64,000 bases of DNA from a sulfur-oxidizing endosymbiont of Gigantopelta aegis (GTDB lineage Bacteria; Pseudomonadota; Gammaproteobacteria; GRL18), in NCBI RefSeq assembly GCF_016097415.1, contig NZ_JAEHGE010000001.1, positions 3,025,157 through 3,089,156 of the forward strand. The letters are read 5' to 3'. The notes beneath the pieces are model-generated. The model had not been told where the DNA came from. It searched no databases and saw nothing but the letters and a program-made list of their open reading frames with translations. The position numbers were made by a program, and so were the translations under genes. Of the stretch, positions 46,498 to 57,712 are shown one piece after another; position 1 is the stretch's first letter, and the number at the start of each line of letters is the position of its first letter.

Positions 46498-48627
46498 TTA
46501 TCCATTGGCATAACTTTGTTCCGGCTCAAATTCTTTGGCCATACTTAACAAACCAGACATATCCAGAATGAGTGCAACCGTACCATCACCCAAAATAGTT
46601 GCACCTGAAATTCCTTGTAAACGCTTATAGTTAGTTTCTAAACTTTTTATCACCACTTGCTGCTGACTCAATAAATCATCGACTAAAATTCCAGCCTTGC
46701 CACCATCACCTTCCACAACAACTAAGAGACATTCCTGTAAGCGAGTAGTGAGTGGTTCTACATCAAAAATCTCATAGAGTCTAACCAGAGGGATATACTC
46801 ATCGCGCATTTTATAAACTTCGGTGGTACCCGCAATGGTATTGATATTTTCAGTTTGTATTTCTAATGATTCAATAATTGAAACCAGTGGAATGATATAA
46901 GTTTCATTACCGACTTTGATTAGCTGCCCATCAAGAATAGCCAATGTTAATGGCAGGCGAATAGTAAATTTTGTGCCTTTACCAGGCTCAGTGCTCACGT
47001 CGACATTGCCACCGAGTTCTTTGATGTTTTTCCGTACCACATCCATGCCCACACCACGCCCCGAAACATCGGTGACTTGATCAGCAGTGGAAAATCCAGG
47101 ATGGAATATCAGGTCATATATTTTTTCATCCGTGATGGTTTCATTGGGCGACACTAAGCCTTTTTCTATTGCCTTGGCGAGTAATTTATCTTTGGGTAAG
47201 CCTGCACCATCGTCAATGATTTCGATCATAATGAAGCCACCCTGATGATAGGCATTCAGGTTGATCGTACCCACTTCACTTTTTCCGTTGGCCAAGCGCA
47301 CTTCGGGTGATTCAATGCCGTGATCTAATGAATTCCTAACCAAATGCACTAGAGGATCACCGATTTTTTCCATGACGGTTTTGTCTAATTCAGTTTGCTC
47401 ACCCGTCATTTTCAATTCTATTTTCTTATCCATTTTTTGGCTAAGATCATGTACCAAACGAGGAAAACGCTGAAAAGAAAAGCTGATCGGTAGCATACGA
47501 ATACGCATGACGCTTTCTTGCAATTCACGGGTATTTCGTTCTAATTGAGCTAAGCCTTCACGCAAGTCTTCCAATTTGTCCATGGAAAATTCATCGCCCA
47601 TCTGGCTCAGCATCGATTGGGTAATCACTAACTCACCCACCATATTAATCAGAGTATCAACTTTATCAGTACCAACCCGAATTGAACCACCTTCAGCGGC
47701 TGCTTTTTTCTTTTTAGAGGCTAATTTTTTTTGTCCAAGCGGTGCTTCAATGGGGGTGACATTATCTGTAACAGGGGTTGGTTTAGCTTCTTCTTTTTTT
47801 TCTTCAACCTGCGTTTCAAGCTTGTTTTCAACAACTGCCTCAGGCTGACTATCTTCAACTAGCGCTTCAATGGATAAATCACAATCATCGTCAACCCATT
47901 CAAAAATTTCTTCTATGGTTGCTTTTTCAATGTCTCCCTGCTCTGGGTTATTTTTCAGTGCAATATTCCAGCTTAGATAACTGAGTTCAGGATCCATGTG
48001 AACCAGTTCTGGTAGGTCTGAAAAATCCACCGTATTTTCCATGTCACCTAAAGAAGCCAGTTCTTTAAACATTCTAACGGTGTCATTTCCGGTTCGTAAC
48101 ATATGTTCATGAGGATGAAATTTAATATGCCATCCAGATGAAGCGGATGCTGTTTGACCATCAGACTCAGTTGCAGCAACAAGCTCGTCAGCACTTTCTG
48201 TTTCAGTGCTTTCTGCTTTTGTATTGTCACTTTCAGCACCACTGGCAAGCAGTGCATCCAGTAAACCTTTCACTTCATTAGCCCGTGACATTTCCGGATC
48301 AACATCATCACGTGCTGCATCCATCAATTCTCTGAGCACATCAACAGAGTCCAGAAGTACATTGATCCCTTCTTTACTGATAGCTCGACGTCCATCACGC
48401 ATTTCATCCAAAAGAGTTTCCATAACGTGGGTAAAATTAGCAATTTCATTAAGACCAAAAGTGCCTGCCCCCCCCTTGATGGAGTGAGCAGCTCTAAAAA
48501 CAGCATGTATGACTTCTTCATCAGCAGTGCCAGAATCCAGTGCCAATAGGCCGGATTCCAGCACATCAAGACCTTCATCACTTTCTTCGATAAAGGTTTG
48601 TTTAAATTGTGATAAATCAATCGTCAT
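46498..48627 (-). CDS. cheA: Chemotaxis histidine kinase
   Basis: CheA autophosphorylates and passes phosphate to CheY and CheB. The 709-residue protein has P1 with His48 (RAAHSIKGGAGTFGL), a P2-like segment at about 167-250, an acidic/Pro-rich linker, P3 dimerisation helices (TDKVDTLINMVGELVI), the P4 ATPase with LVRNSLDHGIESPEVR and GRGVGMDVVRKNI, and a P5 CheW-like domain starting near residue 575. All catalytic motifs are present. Its cognate CheY gene directly upstream is frameshifted. Confidence 0.97.
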   Translation of the reverse strand: MTIDLSQFKQTFIEESDEGLDVLESGLLALDSGTADEEVIHAVFRAAHSIKGGAGTFGLNEIANFTHVMETLLDEMRDGRRAISKEGINVLLDSVDVLRELMDAARDDVDPEMSRANEVKGLLDALLASGAESDNTKAESTETESADELVAATESDGQTASASSGWHIKFHPHEHMLRTGNDTVRMFKELASLGDMENTVDFSDLPELVHMDPELSYLSWNIALKNNPEQGDIEKATIEEIFEWVDDDCDLSIEALVEDSQPEAVVENKLETQVEEKKEEAKPTPVTDNVTPIEAPLGQKKLASKKKKAAAEGGSIRVGTDKVDTLINMVGELVITQSMLSQMGDEFSMDKLEDLREGLAQLERNTRELQESVMRIRMLPISFSFQRFPRLVHDLSQKMDKKIELKMTGEQTELDKTVMEKIGDPLVHLVRNSLDHGIESPEVRLANGKSEVGTINLNAYHQGGFIMIEIIDDGAGLPKDKLLAKAIEKGLVSPNETITDEKIYDLIFHPGFSTADQVTDVSGRGVGMDVVRKNIKELGGNVDVSTEPGKGTKFTIRLPLTLAILDGQLIKVGNETYIIPLVSIIESLEIQTENINTIAGTTEVYKMRDEYIPLVRLYEIFDVEPLTTRLQECLLVVVEGDGGKAGILVDDLLSQQQVVIKSLETNYKRLQGISGATILGDGTVALILDMSGLLSMAKEFEPEQSYANG

Positions 48628-48763
48628 TATGTACTCCCTGACAAGTTTTTTGCCAAGTTCTGTAAGTAAGAAAATAGAAAAAGATATCTGACTTAAACAG
48701 GTTTGTTTAAGTCAGTTTTAAAACATATTCTAGTACGTCTCGTCGTGCATAAGTCTAAGACTA

Positions 48764-49128
48764 TTAGCCAAGAACACGTTTGACGGTGTTCAATAATTGT
48801 TCTGGGTTAAATGGCTTAACGATCCAACCTGTCGCTCCGGCTTGCTTGCCTTCCATTTTTTTTCTGTACCCGCTTCAGTGGTCAACATTAAAATCGGTGT
48901 AAATTTATAACTCGGTAAGGTGCGTAAATTACGTATTAATTCGATACCATCCATTATCGGCATATTGACATCCGATAAAACCATATCAAAGCCTCTGGTC
49001 TTGGCAATATCCAAGGCCTGCTGCCCGTCAGCGGCTTCTTCAACCTGATAGCCCGCGCCTTTAAGCGTAAATGCAACCATTTGTCGCATTGAAGTTGAAT
49101 CATCTACTGCCAAAATTGATTTGGACAT
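48764..49128 (-). pseudogene. cheY: Chemotaxis response regulator CheY with a poly-A frameshift
   Basis: From the ATG at 49128 the receiver domain reads normally through the acidic pocket (Asp9, Asp10), phospho-Asp53 (MVLSDVNMPIMDG) and the conserved Thr pair at 83-84 to residue 91. The run after GGTACAG has eight A; nine are needed. Adding one A restores MEGKQAGATGWIVKPFNPEQ and a C-terminus ending KRVLG, 121 residues in all, the family length. As given, the frame ends early at 48790 and loses the conserved Lys (105). It is broken, or a sequence error, or rescued by slippage on A8. Confidence 0.88.
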
Positions 49129-49231
49129 TTATTGTTCTCCAATCGTTATCTATTGAATATTTTTATGAGGTTGGTTGATCGATGCTTTACTTAATAGCGC
49201 CATAAAATCTCGTATCACCATTAAAAGATAG

Positions 49232-49540
49232 TCAGTCCAGCGCCAAACTGCCAGATAATCCCGATATTTTGGCACTATTTTTTAAAATATCAGAACAAGC
49301 CTGCCATTTCACCGTCACATGAAGCGATTCTGCTGCCTTAAAAAAAGCCACCAACAACTGTAAACCTGCCCCATCAATGCGATCCACATCACCGCCATTA
49401 AGCATGATGGATTTATGTTGATTTAACATGTCAGTGAGTTTTTCAAAATAGTTGGCAGCCATAGTGATGTCTAAGGTGTCGTCAAAGGTGATGATGCCTT
49501 CACTATCCTCTACCACGTCATTTTCTGCGCTGTCACTCAT
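49232..49540 (-). CDS. STAS-domain protein lacking the phospho-serine
   Basis: The 102-residue STAS protein has VDRIDGAGLQLLVAFFKA where phosphorylatable antagonists have D-S-S/G. The serine site is Gly-Ala, so it probably cannot be phosphorylated. Such STAS proteins often open che operons. It is the first gene of the cluster, 103 bp before cheY. Its partner is unknown. Confidence 0.82.
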   Translation of the reverse strand: MSDSAENDVVEDSEGIITFDDTLDITMAANYFEKLTDMLNQHKSIMLNGGDVDRIDGAGLQLLVAFFKAAESLHVTVKWQACSDILKNSAKISGLSGSLALD

Positions 49541-49856
49541 TGCTTGCGTCCTGATGTGAATTTATTCAATATGTATTACTCAATAGATGTTCTTCATTAG
49601 CTCTATCGGTAATTAAAACTAAAGCTTTAGTCTTTTTTTAATAAATTTGCTTGATTGATCCATGCAGATCTTTGAAAATAGATTACACTATGTAAATCAG
49701 TCGATTCACAATAATTCTATTCGCAAATACACGATACGAATTAAATACCACACTAACCCAATATAGTTGAGATATTTTGCTTACGCCACATTATTGCTAT
49801 TTTCTCTTGAATTTATGTTTGCCCCTAGTCTTGGCAAGCTCACTTTTTGTAAACTC
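49541..49856. other. 316-bp gap: che operon promoter region
   Basis: This AT-rich stretch lies between the divergent STAS and DUF1538 genes. The DUF1538 frame is open back to a TTG at 49767, but the family-like start is the ATG at 49857. I see no hairpin, repeat or confident promoter hexamer; the che operon promoter should be here. Confidence 0.4.
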
Positions 49857-50237
49857 ATGATCAAACCACTGCTGCATTTTGCTCGAACCATTGCCTCCAG
49901 TGCCCGCGATCTGGCTCCAATTGCCATTGTGATTGCTTTTTTTCAAATATTTATTCTCCAACAACCCATTCCAAATATGGATGATATTGTTGTCGGTTCA
50001 ATATTAGTGGTTGTCGGGCTGACATTTTTTATTTATGGGCTTGAAATGAGTCTCTTCCCTGTGGGCGAATCCATGGCCTTCGCTTTTGCCCGAAAAGGCA
50101 GTGTCTTTTGGTTATTGGTATTTGCTTTTTGTCTCGGCTTTGGTACCACAGTTGCCGAACCGGCACTGATTGCCGTATCAAAAAAAGCGGCACGTATTGC
50201 AGCTCAAGGCGGTGTCATTGAAGAGACGGATATCTGA
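49857..50237 (+). pseudogene. DUF1538 membrane protein, truncated at an IS3 element
   Basis: From the ATG at 49857 the sequence follows DUF1538 (RDLAPIAIVIAFFQIFILQQP, VVVGLTFFIYGLEMSLFPVGE, FCLGFGTTVAEPALIAV) with three or so membrane segments. It stops after EETDI exactly where the IS begins. Family members continue with at least two more membrane segments, which are missing here and not found beyond the IS. The remnant (126 codons) is probably inactive. DUF1538 proteins are thought to be transporters. Confidence 0.82.
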
Positions 50238-51745
<1,508 letters not shown>

Positions 51746-52336
51746 TTAATCCGGTAGATTTTTGATTAAGAATTGAAAGGTTTTATCCATTAGTACAGGA
51801 TCATGGGTACGAGTCGCAGTGATGGCATAATTGAGCAGCAACACACGCCAGGGACGACGTGGGTCACGATCATCCATATCGTCTTGTATCGATTGTTCTG
51901 TCGCATGAATAATATTTTCAATATTGGCTAATAGTTGTTTCAAACTGTCCTGATCGCGCAAGCGATTAGACATAGCCGCAATCAGATTAACCAAAGGAAT
52001 AAGTTTGCTAATAATCCCGCCAACACTGGCAAACCATAAGGTGAATAAAAACAAACACTCTTCGAAGTAACTAAAAGTTTCCTGATGCTGCATCTGTGAG
52101 GAAAAAACCATCAGTCGGTCAATGAGCAAGATCAGCTCATTTGCGCGCTCATTAAAATATTCGTGTTGAGCGCTATTAGCAGCGCTTTCTTCTGCAATGA
52201 TTAAAAACTGATCAATTGCATCAAATGCAGATAACATTTCATTGTCTGAACGTTCCTGCTCAGCAAAAAACTGGGTCAAGCTGTCAGAGCCTTTGTGAAA
52301 AGTACTCACTACATCGGCGAATTCAATGGCGGGCAT
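51746..52336 (-). CDS. Helical cytosolic protein of unknown function
   Basis: The 196-residue protein is mostly alpha-helical by eye (FDAIDQFLIIAEESAANSAQHEYFNERANELILLIDRLM), with a hydrophobic helix at about 97-125 (FLFTLWFASVGGIISKLIPLVNLIAAM). I do not recognise a family. Its stop codon directly touches the IS3 end, so the 3' end may have been altered by the insertion. It follows the SseB-like gene by 26 bp and may be co-transcribed with it. Confidence 0.65.
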   Translation of the reverse strand: MPAIEFADVVSTFHKGSDSLTQFFAEQERSDNEMLSAFDAIDQFLIIAEESAANSAQHEYFNERANELILLIDRLMVFSSQMQHQETFSYFEECLFLFTLWFASVGGIISKLIPLVNLIAAMSNRLRDQDSLKQLLANIENIIHATEQSIQDDMDDRDPRRPWRVLLLNYAITATRTHDPVLMDKTFQFLIKNLPD

Positions 52337-52362
52337 AATGATTCCTAGTATTTGAGCAGGTT

Positions 52363-52764
52363 TTAATGTTGTTTTGTCAGCACATCAACCATATTCGCCG
52401 CTAATTCCAAGCCCACATCAAAACCAGGATTAAGAATAATGCCATAACCACCACCGACTTTTTCCATTACCCATTTAAAATCTTCCAATAAGCCACCTTC
52501 ATAGCCAGGATGATCTTTAACAAATTCTTTCGCTCTTTCAGGGCTGGTAAATAAGATGATCATTTCAGCACCATCATCATCTTTAAAGGAAAGTGGTGTT
52601 GCTTGCTTGGAATCCTGAAAGCCAGCAATAGTATGCTTTTCTAAAATAGGCATAAAAACTTGCAGATCCAGCATTTCTTTTAAAAAGGCTTCGCCTTCTA
52701 TTTCACCATTTTGAGCTTGGATTAATTTTTTTTCCAGTTCGTTTTCCGGGGCAAATGTTGACAT
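52363..52764 (-). CDS. SseB-family protein
   Basis: The 133-residue protein matches the SseB N-terminal domain: NELEKKLIQAQNGEIEGEAFLKEMLDLQVFMPI, then IILFTSPERAKEFVKDHPGY and GGGYGIILNPGFDVGLEL. Such proteins are cytosolic and of unclear function (enhanced serine sensitivity). I take the second ATG (52764) because GGA lies ten bases upstream; the frame is open to 52779. A divergent lipoprotein gene lies across a 161-bp gap. Confidence 0.85.
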   Translation of the reverse strand: MSTFAPENELEKKLIQAQNGEIEGEAFLKEMLDLQVFMPILEKHTIAGFQDSKQATPLSFKDDDGAEMIILFTSPERAKEFVKDHPGYEGGLLEDFKWVMEKVGGGYGIILNPGFDVGLELAANMVDVLTKQH

Positions 52765-52925
52765 ATAGGCGCATTCCATAAAATAATTACAATTGAAAAT
52801 TTCGATTCATGAGTTAATATGAGGATATTGACTCACTATTTCAATGTTAATGAGTAAATAATGCACTGCCTTGCTAAGTAAGGCTTGATTTAAAAGTATA
52901 AATACATAAAAATCATTTAACCACG

Positions 52926-53498
52926 ATGGATAAAAAAGAAAGGAATAAACATTTGAATCAGTCTTTAACTAAAAGCAGCAATAAACTTTCCACGCTAATC
53001 ATCACGGCATTTATTTTACTGTTTATGGCAGCCTGCTCACAACTTTCAGAACTAGACAGTAGCAGTCCCGTTTTTCGTTTTCAAAAAACTGAAGACTTAT
53101 ACCGTGCTTCTATGCGTTGGGGTGAGTGGCCCAATTTGTTCCAAATTATGAGAGATAATCCAAAAAACAAAAGCACCGGACAAACATCAGAACAAGTACC
53201 ATTAAAAAAAGAGGACTGGAATCGACCAACAGAAGAACGCATGATTCATTTATCCACAATTAAGATCTCCAGTGTCAGCGCACTCAGTTCTGGAATGAGT
53301 GAAGAGAAAGGTGAAGGTACAACACGCCTACTGATTGAATATCATTTTGATAGTAGTGTGACAGTCCTTTCCCTGAGACACACCTTACATTGGTGGTATG
53401 ATAAAGAAAACAATGCCTGGTATACAGATACGCCATTACCTAAAGAATTTGATGCACCAAAGCATAAGACGATAAAATTATCCCCTAAGCACTATTAA
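52926..53498 (+). CDS. Lipoprotein of unknown function
   Basis: The 190-residue protein has a lipoprotein signal with a long basic n-region. The lipobox is LFMAAC, with Cys37 as the lipidated residue. The mature chain has a Lys/Asn-rich region and then a beta-rich part (KISSVSALSSG, TRLLIEYHFDSSVTVLSLRHTLHWWYDKENNAWY). I do not recognise a family. Residue 38 is Ser, so by the usual rule it would go to the outer membrane. Confidence 0.75.
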   Translation: MDKKERNKHLNQSLTKSSNKLSTLIITAFILLFMAACSQLSELDSSSPVFRFQKTEDLYRASMRWGEWPNLFQIMRDNPKNKSTGQTSEQVPLKKEDWNRPTEERMIHLSTIKISSVSALSSGMSEEKGEGTTRLLIEYHFDSSVTVLSLRHTLHWWYDKENNAWYTDTPLPKEFDAPKHKTIKLSPKHY

Positions 53499-53524
53499 GC
53501 ACTCAACCAATTAGTGAGAGTAAG

Positions 53525-56041
53525 TTAGTGATATAAATCAGCTAAGACCTGGGAAATTTCATCCATTGGCTGGGGCCGACAGATCCCATATCCCTGGGCA
53601 AAATTAATGCCCATGGATTTAATCACTTCAAGAATCTCATCATTTTCAACATATTCTGCTATCGTCTGTAGGCCCATTATCTGACCCACTTCATTGATTG
53701 ATTTCACCATCGCAGCATCAACCTGATCAACAACAATGTCTTTGATAAACAAGCCATCAATTTTCAAATAATCTATATTCAGTTGTTTCAAATAGCCAAA
53801 AGAAGACATTCCCGAGCCAAAATCATCCAAAGAAAAAGAACAGCCTAATTTTTTAATGGTATCGATAAAGAGACTCGCGACACGAAGATTTGAAATGGCA
53901 GCGGTTTCGGTCACTTCAAAGCAAATTTTACTGGCCGGAAAATGACAATTATTGAATTGTTCAATCAAATGATGCATAAAGTGCTCATCACCAATAGAGC
54001 TGCCCGATAGATTAATACTACAAACACTGATTTGTCTGGTTAAATCGGGATGCTCATTCAGCCAGGTAAACGCAGTTCTAACCACCCAATGATCTAAAAT
54101 TTTAATCAAATCATAATGCTCAGCTGCGGGAAGAAAAGCCCCCGGGGGAATAATATTTCCCTGCTCATCTTTCATGCGTATCAACACTTCAAAATGCAAG
54201 CCTGTTTCTTCTGCATTGATAGGCTTTATCAACTGAAAATAGAGCATGAAGCGATTTTCTTGCAAGGCTTGATTAATACGTGAAACCCACTGCATTTCAC
54301 CTTTTTTCTTCATCACATCCGCATCATCTTCCTGATAAACGTGTACTCGATTGCGTCCCATATCCTTGGCGGCATAGCAAGAAGAGTCCGCATGACTTAA
54401 TAACTGCACCACACTATTACAATCCTCATCTATAGGCACCAAACCAATACTGACACCCACATTAAAGGTTTGTGCTTCCCAGACAAAATTATAGGCTTGG
54501 ATATCCTGACAGATTTCTTTCGCAATTAGCGTCGCACGCTCAACAGGACAACCTTCAAGAATAGACGCGAATTCATCGCCTCCTAAGCGTGCAAGCACAT
54601 CACCCCGACGCAGTTTATCTTCTAACATCTTGGTAATTTGACGTAATAATTGATCACCTGCAATATGCCCACACGTATCATTGATGATTTTGAAGTTATC
54701 TAAATCCATATACAATAAAGCATGAGTCAGCTTGTCTCTTTTCGAGCGCTCAATTGATTGCTGTAGACGGTTTTCAAACTCAGTCCGATTAATCAAATGC
54801 GTGAGTGAATCATGCGTCGCCTGATAACTCAGGCTTTGTTCCATTTTTTTAGCATCGGTAATGTCATGTATGGCTATAACAGCACCAATGACTTCATCAC
54901 GTTGATTACGCATGGGGTAGACTGCTTGCTTAACAGAAATAATATAACCGTCCAGATGCGCTAAAAACAATGAATCAGCCTGTCGAAAAGAACGATTTTC
55001 AAGCATTGATGACTTCACGTAATCGTCAATCGAATTTCTTGAGTTCGAAAGAAATAAGGTGACAATTTTACTAAAAGGGCAACCCTCGGCTTCAACACTT
55101 TGCCAGCCAGTTAATTCTGTTGCCTTAGGGTTCAAATAAGTCACAAGGCAATTGGTATCAACAGTAATGACTGCATCATCAATCGAGTCAAGAGTCACCA
55201 TAAAACGTTCTTTTTCAGAAAACAGCTGTTCCTCTGCTTCTTTCCGCCAGGTGATCTCAACCCCATAGCCTTGAACTAATGAACGCTCAAGTACCGGATA
55301 AAATTGCCATAGGAACCATCGTCCCTCAGATTCAACTTCAACATTATTCAGCGTCTTACCACTGGACAAACAATCCTTAATTAACGTGCGGATATTATCA
55401 GGTAAGGCACATGGCATAGCAGCTTCATCAAAACCCAACTCGGCAATTAATGCCACCATGGCAGGATTAGAAAAATAAATCAGCCCCTGTTCATTAAACT
55501 CAATGATCGGGGCAGGATTTAACTCAGCAAATAAGGCCAGTCGTTGTAATTCTTTTTCCGAATAACGGCGGGTAGAACAGTCCTGAAAACTTAACACCTG
55601 ATAAGCGTGCTGCGCCCCACTATCATCAATGAATAACTGAGCTACATTTTTTACATCAACGTGCAAATAGATACCATTTTTTTGTACTAACCAGGCATCT
55701 ACAATGTGATTAATCGGTAATTTAGCACCGCTATTAATAAACTGACAATGTTCTTCTTTATGCTGATAGTCCGAGGCTTGGCCGCACAAAACAGAATGTA
55801 CTAAGCTATTTTCGAGTTCATTAGCTTCATAACCTAATAACTTTAAACTGGTCGCATTGACGGCAATAATAAGTCCTTGTTGATCAATAACAATCAGTCC
55901 ATCAGGCCATTGGTCAAATAGAGGATTTGCTATAAAAAAACGTTTATCAATGACAGCTAACGCTCCATTTGTTTGTAGTAAACTATTTTTTTGAGAACCG
56001 ATAGGCTCTTCTTTTGATAAATTGTCAGTAGTCTCAGTCAT
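53525..56041 (-). CDS. PAS-GGDEF-EAL c-di-GMP enzyme
   Basis: The 838-residue soluble protein has three PAS-like units (about 35-155, 165-265 and 275-400). A GGDEF domain (about 405-570) has an I-site-like RRGD and the active-site LGGDEF, and an EAL domain (about 590-838) has FEVLIRM, INLSGSSIGD, FEVTETAAI and DDFGSGMSSF. The substrate-binding EAL triad reads EVL, a tolerated variant that keeps the catalytic Glu. It can make and may also cut c-di-GMP. It lies 2 bp after the HD-GYP gene, so the two are coupled. Confidence 0.92.
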   Translation of the reverse strand: MTETTDNLSKEEPIGSQKNSLLQTNGALAVIDKRFFIANPLFDQWPDGLIVIDQQGLIIAVNATSLKLLGYEANELENSLVHSVLCGQASDYQHKEEHCQFINSGAKLPINHIVDAWLVQKNGIYLHVDVKNVAQLFIDDSGAQHAYQVLSFQDCSTRRYSEKELQRLALFAELNPAPIIEFNEQGLIYFSNPAMVALIAELGFDEAAMPCALPDNIRTLIKDCLSSGKTLNNVEVESEGRWFLWQFYPVLERSLVQGYGVEITWRKEAEEQLFSEKERFMVTLDSIDDAVITVDTNCLVTYLNPKATELTGWQSVEAEGCPFSKIVTLFLSNSRNSIDDYVKSSMLENRSFRQADSLFLAHLDGYIISVKQAVYPMRNQRDEVIGAVIAIHDITDAKKMEQSLSYQATHDSLTHLINRTEFENRLQQSIERSKRDKLTHALLYMDLDNFKIINDTCGHIAGDQLLRQITKMLEDKLRRGDVLARLGGDEFASILEGCPVERATLIAKEICQDIQAYNFVWEAQTFNVGVSIGLVPIDEDCNSVVQLLSHADSSCYAAKDMGRNRVHVYQEDDADVMKKKGEMQWVSRINQALQENRFMLYFQLIKPINAEETGLHFEVLIRMKDEQGNIIPPGAFLPAAEHYDLIKILDHWVVRTAFTWLNEHPDLTRQISVCSINLSGSSIGDEHFMHHLIEQFNNCHFPASKICFEVTETAAISNLRVASLFIDTIKKLGCSFSLDDFGSGMSSFGYLKQLNIDYLKIDGLFIKDIVVDQVDAAMVKSINEVGQIMGLQTIAEYVENDEILEVIKSMGINFAQGYGICRPQPMDEISQVLADLYH

Positions 56042-56043
56042 AG

Positions 56044-57333
56044 TTAAACTTCTTCAACAAGCAATAAATTATTAGGGTCAGCTGTTTTATTTGATAAATC
56101 AACAATGGTTTTAATTTGTCTCTTTAGAGGGTCTTTTTCCAGATCGACTTTCAATGCCGTTGGCAAGACATGGCCACTTTTACTATAAATTATTTTTACG
56201 ACAGGCACTAATGGTTTTTCTCGATTCACCTCAACAACCAAGCCTTTCTCTCCCGACGTGAGTTCAATCGCAGAAGTCAAAGGATAGATACCTAATAGTT
56301 TAATAAGCAACTCAACATGCTCTTTGTCCTGAGTATTTTGCACGGTCTCTTTGTAGAGTAACCTTAATGCCTCTGATGGAATCAAACCCGGCTGATCAAG
56401 AAGCCCATGCACTAATTCATCATAGTAATCAGTCATAATTAAAATTTTTGCTAAATTATCCAACTGCTCACCTTTTAAAGCATTTGGATAACCTGAGCCA
56501 TCAATTCTTTCGTGATGCTTACTCATTAATTGTTTGACAGCATAGGGTATTCCATCACTCTTGCTGATGATGATATCAGCAATTTTTAAATGCTGCAGCA
56601 CCACCTTATTTTCATTTTCAGAGTATTTTTTTGCTTTACCAAACAAGTTTAAGGGTAATTGCGCCCAGCCTATATCATGTAATAAAGCCGCTAAACCTAG
56701 TGTTTTTAAGTCATCACCCGTTACGCCATCTTTAATTGCGAAGGTCAAAGCCAAGCTCATCACACTGAAGGAGTGGGAAAATAACTTCGCATCACTGCGT
56801 TTAAGATGCATCAAAGTCAATAATGCTTGACTGTTTCTGAGTAAACTTGAAATTGTGTCATCTATGACAGGCTCTAGTTGTTTAATTGATACGGGTTGAT
56901 TATCTTTAACCAAATTATTAATTTCATTAAAGGCCTTATTAGCCTGTTCTTTGAGCACTACAGCATTATTGAGCTCTTCACTCAAGGCTAGGGAGGATTT
57001 ATCTATGTCATCGGCAGAAAATTCTAACGGTGTTACCTTAGGCTCTTCAGCATCATTCTCCTGAAATTGAGTGTCTGGACTACTTTTTTTAGTGCTATCA
57101 TTCTCAGAAGCAGTATTCTCGCCAACATCATGTTCTGAATCAATTTGACTTTTGTCTAAATCAATTGTCAGCAGTTTTACGCCAGATTTTTTCAGTAAAA
57201 TAATGTCATTTTTTGATTTGATAGCCCGACGGTGGAGCAGAAAAGGTGATTTTATCCATGAAACATCCATTTTCACAATAAACATGCCTACCAATAATTC
57301 ATTGATAGATATTTTTTTTAGCGTCGAACTCAT
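56044..57333 (-). CDS. HD-GYP c-di-GMP phosphodiesterase
   Basis: From the ATG at 57333 (MSSTLKKISINEL) the 429-residue protein has the N-terminal DUF3391-type segment (VGMFIVKMDVSWIKSPFLLH), an acidic linker, and the HD-GYP domain. The metal motif is LLHDIGWAQLP near residue 225 and the signature is HHERIDGSGYPNALKGEQ. All the key residues of an active HD-GYP enzyme are present. It should degrade c-di-GMP and balance the enzyme encoded next to it. Confidence 0.92.
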   Translation of the reverse strand: MSSTLKKISINELLVGMFIVKMDVSWIKSPFLLHRRAIKSKNDIILLKKSGVKLLTIDLDKSQIDSEHDVGENTASENDSTKKSSPDTQFQENDAEEPKVTPLEFSADDIDKSSLALSEELNNAVVLKEQANKAFNEINNLVKDNQPVSIKQLEPVIDDTISSLLRNSQALLTLMHLKRSDAKLFSHSFSVMSLALTFAIKDGVTGDDLKTLGLAALLHDIGWAQLPLNLFGKAKKYSENENKVVLQHLKIADIIISKSDGIPYAVKQLMSKHHERIDGSGYPNALKGEQLDNLAKILIMTDYYDELVHGLLDQPGLIPSEALRLLYKETVQNTQDKEHVELLIKLLGIYPLTSAIELTSGEKGLVVEVNREKPLVPVVKIIYSKSGHVLPTALKVDLEKDPLKRQIKTIVDLSNKTADPNNLLLVEEV

Positions 57334-57712
57334 TCTATTACGCCTAGCCCCCGTCAATATCAAGCAAATGCTCAACTAAATTACAACAAAAATAATACAC
57401 CCAAAGTATGCATTAAAAATAGTGCTCAAATATGGAAAATTTTGACCTGAGCCATTGTTTGAGTATAGTTGATAAAAAACAATTATGGCTTAAAAAAAAC
57501 AAATTTTTAGGTGATAAAAGTCAATTTTTCAGATAAAAGTAGAATGGTGTAGAAAATCTGTCATAAAACAAAATAAATTAATTGTAAAGCAGGTGAGGTG
57601 GGTAAGACCATCTTAAATACTTTATATTTGAGGTGAGTATCATCATTTCCATAGCAAACGATTCAGACTGAATTATTTACTATGGATGAATACTTCTGAG
57701 ACCAGTAGGATT
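57334..57712. other. 379-bp gap between the HD-GYP gene and soeC
   Basis: This is AT-rich sequence with no open frame of note, no tRNA and no clear hairpin with a T-run. It must hold the HD-GYP promoter on the minus strand and the soe transcript end. Confidence 0.4.

Noticed and set aside
48790..49128. Programmed frameshift as the normal way to make CheY
   Set aside because: I know of no programmed shift in cheY. The site is a plain A8 run without a stimulatory structure that I can see, and a one-base loss is simpler.
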